Assembly (NCBI GenBank): GCA_900555605.1
Contig: USLW01000142.1
Location: 1 to 5,913, forward strand
Direction of reading: 5' to 3'
DNA from: an uncultured Clostridium sp.
GTDB taxonomy: Bacteria > Bacillota > Clostridia > UBA1212 > UBA1255
Length of the DNA stretch: 5,913 nucleotides
Shown: positions 1 to 5,556 of the stretch, piece by piece
Layout: every line of letters begins with the position of its first letter
Position numbering within the stretch: the first letter of the stretch is position 1
Program-made: the position numbers and the translations under genes
The notes under the pieces: generated by a model
What the model was told of the DNA's origin: nothing
Databases searched by the model: none
What the model saw: only the letters and a program-made list of their open reading frames with translations

Positions 1-846
1 CCCGCCTGTAAAACCTACGTTCCCGTCTACTACGCAGATTTTCTGGTGGTTGCGGTAATTGATATAAAAATTATTGACAAAAGGAAGCACCGGGTTGAAC
101 ACGGCGGCTTTAATGCCGGTCTCGCTGATCTGCGCCCAAAAACGGTTCGGCAGCGTAGACATACAGCCGAAATCATCGTACAGCAGCCGGACATCAACGC
201 CTTCCTCTGCCTTCTGCCGCAGCACCTCAAACAGCTCGTCCCACATTTTTCCCTTAGAAATGATGAAAAACTCCAGAAGAATAAATTTTTTGGCCTTTTT
301 GATTTCCGCAATCATGGCCGGATAGAAGGTATCGCCTAAATGATAATATTCCGATGCTTCGTGGCGATAGACGGGAAATCCGGATTTGCTTAAAAATTTT
401 GTGATACGCTCCTGCGCTGGATGCATGTATGCAATTTCCATTTCCGTATCATGATTCCAGCGGTAAAGCGGAATCGTCATCTCCGAGAGAATCGGAATGC
501 GCTTACGCATCTTCCGCGGATAACGGCCGCGGCCCCACATGGCGTAAAAAATAATTCCCATAAACGGGATCACCAGAATCATGGTAATCCATGCGATTTT
601 ATACGACGGATTGGATTGATTGTATACGATCCTGATAACGGTAAAGGCAGAGACAATCTGAAACACGATATAAACGGACAGTGCAAATGCGCTCAGGGTA
701 TACAGACCCCAAACAAGAAATGCAAGCTGCAGAAGAAAAATGACTGCGGCGGCAATCATACGGCTGAAGCTGCCCTTCCTGCGTTTGGGCAGCTTCTGAA
801 GCGGCATATTTGTTGTTTCGTTATATTCGTTGATCTCTTTGTGCAT
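1..846 (-). CDS. cls: Cardiolipin synthase, N-terminal part (3' end cut by window edge)
   Basis: Membrane phospholipase-D-superfamily enzyme that condenses two phosphatidylglycerol molecules into cardiolipin and glycerol. The reading frame stays open from ATG at 846 to the window edge (282 residues seen; the family is about 480-510). Residues about 30-51, 53-75 and 84-103 are hydrophobic membrane segments preceded by a basic stretch (KRRK at 21-24), as in Bacillota Cls proteins. The PLD domain follows, with EFFIISKG and LLYDDFG strands, then the first HKD motif NHQKICVVDG with H267, K269 and D274. The usual Arg after His is Gln here. The second HKD motif must lie outside the window. The start is supported by GAGGTGA about 5 nt upstream. 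It is preceded by its own promoter, 100 bp downstream of the transporter stop on the same strand, so it is probably a separate unit. The name is secure at family level; another PLD-type phosphatidyltransferase is the alternative. Confidence 0.93.
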   Translation of the reverse strand, partial: MHKEINEYNETTNMPLQKLPKRRKGSFSRMIAAAVIFLLQLAFLVWGLYTLSAFALSVYIVFQIVSAFTVIRIVYNQSNPSYKIAWITMILVIPFMGIIFYAMWGRGRYPRKMRKRIPILSEMTIPLYRWNHDTEMEIAYMHPAQERITKFLSKSGFPVYRHEASEYYHLGDTFYPAMIAEIKKAKKFILLEFFIISKGKMWDELFEVLRQKAEEGVDVRLLYDDFGCMSTLPNRFWAQISETGIKAAVFNPVLPFVNNFYINYRNHQKICVVDGNVGFTGG

Positions 847-868
847 TCTTTCACCTCGTAGCGTGATT

Positions 869-897
869 ATTATAACGCGGTTTTTTGGTGAAAGCAA
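869..897 (-). promoter_or_regulatory. Sigma-A-type promoter of the cardiolipin synthase gene
   Basis: On the minus strand, -35 TTGCTT (897-892) and -10 TATAAT (874-869) are separated by exactly 17 bp. Transcription would start near 862, giving a leader of under 20 nt that contains the GAGGTGA ribosome binding site (857-851). The -35 box sits inside a perfect 5-bp inverted repeat, GAAAGTTGCTTTC (902-890), which could be an operator. The promoter match is strong; the operator is only a suggestion. Confidence 0.75.
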
Positions 898-932
898 CTT
901 TCAGATCCGCATTCGGAGCTGAAACAGCGGTG

Positions 933-949
933 AGCGCGCATACCGCGCT
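933..949 (-). terminator. Possible weak hairpin at the end of the transporter operon
   Basis: AGCGCG and CGCGCT form a 6-bp GC stem with a 5-nt loop, starting inside the TAG stop codon of the transporter gene. No uridine tract follows on the minus strand, so this is not a convincing intrinsic terminator. It may be a 3'-end stabilising hairpin, or chance in GC-rich sequence. No better terminator is visible between 850 and 948. Confidence 0.2.
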
Positions 950-2261
950 ATTCCGGGCGGCTGCCGGCCCGGGCAGTAAAGCCGCGCCACCTGCGGATGC
1001 TAAAGACGCAAGCAATTGTGCCCAGCACTGCGGCCGCGGCCCAGCAGATCACCGATGTCTGCCAGCCGAAGGCCTCCGTAACCGCGGCAATCCCATAGGT
1101 CGAGATGGCACTTCCGAGATACGTAAAAGTATTCAGCATGCCGGAGACAGTGGAGGTCCTTCCGTATCTGGCAAAATGAGCAGGTACGCGGCTGATCAGC
1201 ATGAGATTGACGCCATGCATACAGCCCGTAGTGATTCCGGCCAGCAGGACGGAGGTATAGGGACTGAATGAGAAAAATACGGCCAGCAATGCACAGGAGC
1301 ATGCGCCAAAAGCAAAGATTGCCGCAGCGCAGGTAGCTTCACTGCGGATGATGCGATTGAGCATAGACGCAAGACTTACGCTGATAATACTGAAAATCGG
1401 CAGTGCCACGGAGACCAGTACGGCCAGGGAGGTTGACAGGTCATATGTTTCCGAAATATAGGACGGAATCCAGGTAAGCAGTCCGTCCTTCAGAATCCCT
1501 TGCAGAACAATTGCAATCGCCATAAAAAAGAGACCAGAAGAAGTAAACAGCTTATACAGAGAGGTTTTATCGGGATTCTCCCGCATCTTTTCTTCCGGGG
1601 CGTTTTCCTTTGGGGAGGCAGGCGTTTTCCGATCGGCGGGCGCAGCGGCATCCGCGGTCCGGACGATTCCTGCGCGCCGCCAGTTTTCAATGCGGCGGGT
1701 ACCCCGCATCCAATTGCATATTACGCATATACAAAAGGCCGCGGCGATCCAGAAGACATAACGCCAATTCAGCACGCGGATGCAGACCGGCGCCAGCAGA
1801 TAGACTGTGATTGTTCCGGCAGAGCTTGCAATGGAAATATGGACGCAGGCTCTTTTGAACGCCTCGGCAGGCAGAAGGTCCACCATCATACGGACCAGGG
1901 GCGGCCACAACATGGACTGCGCAAATCCGTTGATACACCAGATCGCGGTCATCAACGGGACGCACAGCGTGCAGGGCATTAAAATGTTTGTGACAGACGT
2001 TATGCAGAGCCCGATGAAGATCAGATTCCGCGGTTTGTATTTATCGCCTAAAAGGCCGCAGATTAATTGCCCGGCGCCGTATGTCACAAAGCTGCCCGTA
2101 ACCGCCATGCTGGCGGCGGTTTTGGACAGCCCTTCTGCAGAGACGATCTCCGAGACTACGGCGCTGTAGTTGATTCGCGTAAGGTAGCTGGCGAAATAGA
2201 CCATCCAGCATAAAAAGATGACATATGTCTGGTATTTTCGCTGATCTGTATCTATAGTCAT
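948..2261 (-). CDS. Major facilitator transporter, organophosphate (OPA/GlpT-like) type, substrate unknown
   Basis: Inner-membrane secondary transporter of 437 residues with about 12 membrane segments in two groups of six, divided by a charged cytoplasmic loop at about 186-235. The family call rests on the N-terminal YLTRINYS segment, the GDKYKPR loop after segment 2, and the segment-4 motif FAQSMLWPPLVRMM, which resembles the WFQGMGWPP signature of GlpT, UhpT and UhpC. Aligned by eye to E. coli GlpT, R29 matches substrate-binding R45, but the R269 position is K258 and the H165 position is S146, so glycerol-3-phosphate/phosphate exchange should not be assumed. ATG at 2261 is chosen because it overlaps the upstream TGA as ATGA, implying translational coupling; a GTG at 2285 is in frame but lacks a ribosome binding site. 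It is the last gene of the operon with the phosphodiesterase and repressor. A phosphonate, phosphodiester or other organic anion is a plausible cargo. Confidence 0.87.
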   Translation of the reverse strand: MTIDTDQRKYQTYVIFLCWMVYFASYLTRINYSAVVSEIVSAEGLSKTAASMAVTGSFVTYGAGQLICGLLGDKYKPRNLIFIGLCITSVTNILMPCTLCVPLMTAIWCINGFAQSMLWPPLVRMMVDLLPAEAFKRACVHISIASSAGTITVYLLAPVCIRVLNWRYVFWIAAAFCICVICNWMRGTRRIENWRRAGIVRTADAAAPADRKTPASPKENAPEEKMRENPDKTSLYKLFTSSGLFFMAIAIVLQGILKDGLLTWIPSYISETYDLSTSLAVLVSVALPIFSIISVSLASMLNRIIRSEATCAAAIFAFGACSCALLAVFFSFSPYTSVLLAGITTGCMHGVNLMLISRVPAHFARYGRTSTVSGMLNTFTYLGSAISTYGIAAVTEAFGWQTSVICWAAAAVLGTIACVFSIRRWRGFTARAGSRPE

Positions 2262-3034
2262 ACCAGCTGCCTGCCCTCCCAGCACGGATCCGAAGGGGTT
2301 CCGGTCAGCGCGGCAATTGTCGGCGCAATATCTTTGATATTTGTATTTTCTATAATGCGGCTCGGCTGGAAGACAGGACCGTTGAGAATAATCGGAATTT
2401 CCATATCCGCGGGCAGCCCCGAGCTGTGGCAGCGGTCATGTCCGCCGTGATCTGCGGTAACAATGAGATGATAATCGGAAGGCAGTTCTCCGCGGACAGA
2501 CGCAATGATATCCCATACCGTATAGATCGATTCTAAATACGCATCCGTCATCCAGCCCTGCTCATGGCCGATGCAGTCCGGCAGACCGATATACAGAAAG
2601 ACAAAATCCGGCGCATCTGCGCGGATATGCGCGAGGGCTTCCCGATAAAGCCTTTTGGCCGTGGCCTGATACGTATATACATGACCGGCAAGATAAACGC
2701 CGCACATCAGTGCGCCGGGACGCCATAAATCCCGCAGCTCCTCCCAGTCATAGAACACACTGCATGTTTTGCCCGCGCTGTGCAGAACGTCACAGAGCCC
2801 GTTCACCGGACGGACCTGGGGGACATAGGTATTGGAGAGAATACCGTGCCGCCCGGGGTCCACGCTGTGAAATAGCGACATATGACAGGGCAGCGTAACA
2901 GAGGGCATTACTGTCTGCGCCTTGAGATCATATGTACTTTGTGCGAGAAGCTGGGAGACAAACGGATGCCCGCACAGACTGAGACTATCCGGACGCATAC
3001 CGTCCGCCAACACCAAAAGTACCTTTTCCTGCAT
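2258..3034 (-). CDS. Small cytosolic type I phosphodiesterase / nucleotide pyrophosphatase family hydrolase (alkaline phosphatase superfamily)
   Basis: Predicted two-metal hydrolase of phosphate esters, phosphodiesters or phosphonates, 258 residues. The superfamily signatures appear in order: metal-binding D11 in LLVLADGMRPD, the nucleophile region SVTLPCH with T47 as probable nucleophile (threonine, as in nucleotide pyrophosphatases, rather than the serine of classical alkaline phosphatase), DPGRHGI at 59-65, D153 and H157 in GLPDCIGH, D195-H196 in TADHGGH, and H203 before EIPIIL. All expected metal ligands are therefore present and the enzyme looks active. There is no signal peptide or membrane segment, so it should act in the cytosol. 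It is compact: typical ectonucleotide pyrophosphatases are about 400 residues or more, so substrate-specificity insertions are missing. AAAGGG lies 10 nt before the ATG, within the last codons of the repressor gene 6 bp upstream, and the stop overlaps the transporter start. The substrate cannot be named; phosphonoacetate hydrolase belongs to the same superfamily. Confidence 0.88.
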   Translation of the reverse strand: MQEKVLLVLADGMRPDSLSLCGHPFVSQLLAQSTYDLKAQTVMPSVTLPCHMSLFHSVDPGRHGILSNTYVPQVRPVNGLCDVLHSAGKTCSVFYDWEELRDLWRPGALMCGVYLAGHVYTYQATAKRLYREALAHIRADAPDFVFLYIGLPDCIGHEQGWMTDAYLESIYTVWDIIASVRGELPSDYHLIVTADHGGHDRCHSSGLPADMEIPIILNGPVFQPSRIIENTNIKDIAPTIAALTGTPSDPCWEGRQLV

Positions 3035-3040
3035 AAATCA

Positions 3041-3811
3041 TCAACCCTTTCGAATTAATTTAATATTATTTGCTTCATATAAATGTGTGATCTTTTCGTC
3101 CAAGCCTGCATCCGTTACAAAGGTACAGCCTGCGGAAATGTCACATAGCTTAATCAATGCCGTGGTTTCAAACTTTGAGCTGTCTGCCATTATATATACA
3201 TGATCTGCGATTTGCATCAATGCCTGCTGAACATCAAGCAGCTCCGGGATATTACTGCCGACGCCGTGCTTGAGAGAAACCGAAGACGGGAAAACAAAGG
3301 ACTTTGCTACACGAAGACTTTTCAGTACGGCAAGAGCAAAGGTGCCGTAGCACGCATCCTCGCTTCTTAGATATTGGCCGCCGACCATAATTAACTGAAA
3401 ACCCTCCTTGTTCAGCTTCTGAAATACGCCCGGAGAATTTGTGATGATTGTCAGCTCCTGAAAATGCGTGCGGATCACATCCGCCAGTTCCAAGGCAGTA
3501 CTGCCGGAATCCATCGCAATAATATCCCGCTCCCGGATTAAATCGACTGCCGCGCTGCACAGCAGAGATTTATTTTCTTTGTGATTTGTCAGCCGTTCCG
3601 GCAGAGTAGAAAACGCACACAGCTGATTGACCGCAACCGCGCCGCCGTATACGCGGTCGAGGAGCCGGGCTTTTTCCAGCTGCAGAAGATCTCTGCGCAC
3701 CGTCTCGATGGAAATATCGAACATTTCCATTAATTCTGCTACGGTTACGGAGCCCTGCTTCTGTATCAGATCCAGAATTTTTTCATACCGTTCACTTGCG
3801 AACAACTCCAC
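3041..3811 (-). CDS. DeoR/GlpR-family transcriptional regulator
   Basis: DNA-binding repressor of 256 residues, the normal family length. The N-terminus (SERYEKILDLI) leads into a DeoR-type winged helix-turn-helix at about 21-57, with recognition helix IETVRRDL and the wing motif RVYGGAV. The C-terminal sugar-phosphate sensor domain (DeoRC, an isomerase-like fold) shows DSGST at 101-105, TNSPGVF at 124-130, MVGGQY at 142-147 and ADSSKF at 209-214, all standard landmarks. Such proteins are usually inactivated by a phosphorylated intermediate of the pathway they control, fitting its place as first gene before a phosphohydrolase and an organophosphate-type transporter. The start is uncertain: GTG at 3811 has GGAG only 4 nt upstream, while in-frame TTG at 3805 gives MFASERYEKI, closer to family N-termini, with the same GGAG 10 nt upstream. 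Autoregulation is likely but inferred. The family is certain; the effector is unknown. Confidence 0.95.
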   Translation of the reverse strand: MELFASERYEKILDLIQKQGSVTVAELMEMFDISIETVRRDLLQLEKARLLDRVYGGAVAVNQLCAFSTLPERLTNHKENKSLLCSAAVDLIRERDIIAMDSGSTALELADVIRTHFQELTIITNSPGVFQKLNKEGFQLIMVGGQYLRSEDACYGTFALAVLKSLRVAKSFVFPSSVSLKHGVGSNIPELLDVQQALMQIADHVYIMADSSKFETTALIKLCDISAGCTFVTDAGLDEKITHLYEANNIKLIRKG

Positions 3812-3822
3812 TCAACTCCACA
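3803..3822 (-). repeat. Tandem 10-nt repeat spanning the repressor ribosome binding site and start
   Basis: On the minus strand TGTGGAGTTG is followed directly by AGTGGAGTTG, differing only at the first base. Each copy holds a GGAG Shine-Dalgarno core and a TTG. The upstream GGAG can serve either the GTG at 3811 (spacing 4) or the TTG at 3805 (spacing 10). The repeat therefore makes the true start ambiguous. Confidence 0.6.
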
Positions 3823-3823
3823 C

Positions 3824-3835
3824 AAATGCACATTT
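3824..3835. promoter_or_regulatory. Candidate operator, inverted repeat at the operon transcription start
   Basis: AAATGCACATTT on the plus strand is a perfect 5-bp inverted repeat around a 2-nt centre. It lies directly downstream of the predicted transcription start of the repressor operon, a classic position for repressor blockage. Assignment to the DeoR-family protein is inferred from position only. Confidence 0.3.
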
Positions 3836-3842
3836 CGCCTGC

Positions 3843-3871
3843 ATTATAAAATAACCGAAACGCATTGTCAA
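3843..3871 (-). promoter_or_regulatory. Consensus sigma-A-type promoter of the repressor-phosphodiesterase-transporter operon
   Basis: On the minus strand a perfect -35 TTGACA (3871-3866) and a perfect -10 TATAAT (3848-3843) are separated by exactly 17 bp. Transcription should start near 3836, leaving a leader of about 25 nt. Such a strong core promoter fits a unit kept off by its own repressor. No other promoter of this quality was seen within the operon. Confidence 0.85.
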
Positions 3872-3876
3872 GACAA
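3865..3876. promoter_or_regulatory. Candidate operator, inverted repeat over the operon -35 box
   Basis: TTGTCAAGACAA is a perfect 5-bp inverted repeat around a 2-nt centre and overlaps the TTGACA -35 box of the minus-strand operon. Part of its symmetry comes from the -35 hexamer itself, so chance is a real alternative. Its centre is 41 bp from that of the AAATGCACATTT repeat, close to four helical turns. Confidence 0.28.
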
Positions 3877-3908
3877 AATATCACTGATTTTTATAGGAAC
3901 GGAGATGC

Positions 3909-3937
3909 TTTTCATTTTGACTTTTCGGAGATATAAT
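3909..3937 (+). promoter_or_regulatory. Probable promoter of the MATE transporter gene
   Basis: TATAAT at 3932-3937 is a perfect -10 box; TTTTCA at 3909-3914 matches 4 of 6 bases of the -35 consensus at 17-bp spacing. A better-looking TTGACT at 3917-3922 is too close (9 bp) to be used with this -10. Transcription would begin near 3944, leaving a leader of about 139 nt. The weak -35 suggests either low basal activity or an activator. The promoter stands back to back with the repressor operon promoter, with 37 bp between the two -35 boxes. Confidence 0.55.
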
Positions 3938-3945
3938 AAAACAAT

Positions 3946-3984
3946 GCGCCGCCGCGCCGCGGAAGCCTTCTGCCCCGGCAGCGC
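3946..3984 (+). promoter_or_regulatory. GC-rich stem-loop in the MATE mRNA leader
   Basis: An outer stem pairs GCGC plus GCCG (3946-3949, 3951-3954) with CGGC plus GCGC (3976-3979, 3981-3984), with one C-A mismatch. After a small asymmetric internal loop, an inner stem pairs GCGGAA (3959-3964) with TTCTGC (3968-3973), including one G-U pair, around a 3-nt loop. About 14 pairs therefore form from the second or third nucleotide of the predicted transcript. No T-tract follows, so it is not an intrinsic terminator; 5'-end protection or leader regulation is possible. No known riboswitch was recognised. Confidence 0.45.
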
Positions 3985-4082
3985 GCCGTATCAGAACAGC
4001 TCTGTGCGGAGTCATTTTACATATTTTCTGAAGATTTGCCGAAAAAACAAAAGCAGGGAAAGGAAGCGGAAATTTTTACGAT

Positions 4083-5417
4083 ATGGTACAGGATATGACA
4101 GAAGGCTCCGTGAGCCGGATCTTACTGAAATTTTCGATTCCTATGCTGATCAGCGCTGTTTTCCAGCAGCTTTATAATATGGCGGACAGTGTGATTGCGG
4201 GGCATTTTGCAGGCCGGCGTGCACTGGCGGCAGTGGGCGCTTCCTATCCGGTTACCATGATCTTTATGGCGGTGGCAGCGGGTCTGAGCATTGGCTGCAC
4301 GGTCGTAATCTCCCGCTATTTCGGCGCAGGAGACCACGAAAATATGAAATCCGCCGTTTTTACCTCCATCCTTTCTGCTTTGGCCATCGGTGCAGTCTTC
4401 ACCGCAGCCGGTCTGCCGTGCAGCCGGCCGGTTATTGAGCTGCTGAAGACAGATCCGGTCATTATTTCAGATTCGGCATTATATCTGAATATATATATTT
4501 TAGGTCTGCTTTTTCTTTTTCTGTATAATATCTGCAATGGAATTTTTATTGCGCTGGGTGATTCCCGCACACCCCTCATATTTTTGATTGTTTCCTCTGT
4601 TGCAAATATTTTTGTGGATCTGCTGTTTGTAGCTGTTTTTAAAATGGGCGTCGCCGGCGTGGCATGGGCGACCTTTCTTTGTCAAAGCATCTGCTCCGTA
4701 TCCGCGCTGTTTTTTCTGCTCAGACGCCTTGCAGGAATCCGGACAGAAAGGCCGTATCGGAAATTTTCTCTGCTTATGCTGAAAAATATCGGCGTTATGG
4801 CAGTGCCGAGTATTTTACAGCAGAGTTTTATTTCTGTGGGAAATCTCTGTGTACAGGGCCTTGTGAACAGCTATGGCGTGGATGCCACCGCAGGATACTC
4901 TGCGGCGGTTAAGCTGAACACCTTCGCAGTAACCGGTTTTACCACCATGGGCAACAGCATTTCGGCATTTACCGCACAGAATATGGGGGCTGGCAGACCG
5001 GAGCGCATCCGGTCCGGATACCGTATCGGTCTGCTGATTATCATTGCTGCGGTGATTCCGTTTACAATCCTTTATTTTTTCTTTGCCCCCGAAATGGTTC
5101 GGCTTTTCATGGACCCGCGGGATGCGGAGAATTTCAAAGCCATTGCTGTGGGAGTCGATTTTTTGAAAATCGTTTCGCCCTTTTTTGCCGTCATTTCACT
5201 GAAGCTGGTGGCAGACGGCGTGCTGCGGGGCGCCGGCGCGATGCGGTATTTTATGATTGCAACCTTTTCAGACCTGGTAATCCGTGTTGTTCTTTCCTTT
5301 GTTCTGCACATTCCGTACGGGACGCGGGGCATTTGGATGTCCTGGCCGGTAGGCTGGGTGCTGGGCTCTGCCCTGTCCTGCTGGTTTTATTTCCGGGGAA
5401 AGTGGAAAATGTATTGA
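4083..5417 (+). CDS. MATE family efflux transporter
   Basis: Inner-membrane exporter of 444 residues, the usual MATE length (about 440-460), expected to expel organic cations or drugs in exchange for Na+ or H+. The N-terminus (MTEGSVSRILLKFSIPML, then QQLYNMADSVIAG) is typical of bacterial MatE proteins, followed by VGASYP and GCTVVISRYFGAGD. The second MatE half begins near residue 235, with VPSILQQSFISVGNL and then NMGAGRPERIRSGY, mirroring the first half. About twelve membrane segments are evident and the protein ends in a basic tail (FRGKWKMY). ATG at 4083 is preceded by AAAGGAAGCGGA (4059-4070), whose nearest part is 12 nt away, so initiation may be weak. ATG at 4095 gives the common MTEGS start but has AGGA only 2 nt upstream. 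The gene is divergent from the repressor operon. The substrate cannot be deduced, and no functional link to the operon is proven. Confidence 0.95.
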   Translation: MVQDMTEGSVSRILLKFSIPMLISAVFQQLYNMADSVIAGHFAGRRALAAVGASYPVTMIFMAVAAGLSIGCTVVISRYFGAGDHENMKSAVFTSILSALAIGAVFTAAGLPCSRPVIELLKTDPVIISDSALYLNIYILGLLFLFLYNICNGIFIALGDSRTPLIFLIVSSVANIFVDLLFVAVFKMGVAGVAWATFLCQSICSVSALFFLLRRLAGIRTERPYRKFSLLMLKNIGVMAVPSILQQSFISVGNLCVQGLVNSYGVDATAGYSAAVKLNTFAVTGFTTMGNSISAFTAQNMGAGRPERIRSGYRIGLLIIIAAVIPFTILYFFFAPEMVRLFMDPRDAENFKAIAVGVDFLKIVSPFFAVISLKLVADGVLRGAGAMRYFMIATFSDLVIRVVLSFVLHIPYGTRGIWMSWPVGWVLGSALSCWFYFRGKWKMY

Positions 5418-5445
5418 TCTGTCGCACAATCAAATAAATTATGAC

Positions 5446-5475
5446 CTGGCAATCGTCTGATCCGGAATATATAAT
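5446..5475 (+). promoter_or_regulatory. Possible promoter of the right-edge kinase gene
   Basis: TATAAT at 5470-5475 is preceded at 18 bp by CTGGCA (5446-5451), a 4 of 6 match to the -35 consensus. The -10 lies in an imperfect palindrome running from TCCG at 5461 to CGGA at 5480. No intrinsic terminator is seen between the MATE stop and this site, so read-through from the MATE gene is an alternative source of transcription. Confidence 0.42.
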
Positions 5476-5537
5476 GCGGACGGCAGGCAGATCATGGGCC
5501 GCGGATATCTTTTCACGGCGTGTTTTGCAGGCATGGA

Positions 5538-5543
5538 AGGAGG
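5538..5543 (+). promoter_or_regulatory. Ribosome binding site deciding the kinase start
   Basis: AGGAGG is a perfect Shine-Dalgarno core, 13 nt before the ATG at 5557. The spacing is longer than usual, but no nearer in-frame start codon follows it. The alternative in-frame ATG at 5533 lies upstream of this site and has only a poor GCAGG before it. Confidence 0.5.
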
Positions 5544-5556
5544 CGTTATCGGGTTC

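Noticed and set aside
421..861. Plus-strand 146-residue open frame, rich in His, Lys and Asn
   Set aside because: It lies wholly antisense to the cardiolipin synthase gene and its promoter, whose reading frame shows clear family motifs. The composition is that of a shadow frame, and no domain is recognisable.
1500..1982. Plus-strand 160-residue open frame
   Set aside because: It is antisense to the transporter gene, rich in Arg, Gly and Pro, with no recognisable motif or ribosome binding site. A shadow of the GC-biased codon positions of the real gene.
2262..2285. Longer transporter starting at GTG 2285
   Set aside because: No ribosome binding site precedes it. The ATG at 2261 overlaps the previous stop as ATGA and gives a normal N-terminus shortly before the first membrane segment.
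3917..3922. TTGACT considered as the MATE -35 box
   Set aside because: It lies only 9 bp from the TATAAT at 3932, far from the 16-18 bp required, and no other -10-like hexamer lies at suitable distance.
3946..3984. Leader hairpin considered as an intrinsic terminator
   Set aside because: The stem is followed by GCCGTATCAG rather than a run of T, so it cannot act as a Rho-independent terminator in the plus direction.
3905..4177. Plus-strand 90-residue open frame starting just before the MATE promoter, with AGGA 9 nt before its ATG
   Set aside because: It contains the MATE -10 box, overlaps the MATE coding region by 95 nt in another frame, has no good promoter upstream and no recognisable domain. 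The ribosome-binding-like sequence is the only point in its favour.
5072..5332. Minus-strand 86-residue open frame
   Set aside because: Antisense to the MATE gene, basic and Ser/Thr rich, typical of a reverse-complement shadow.
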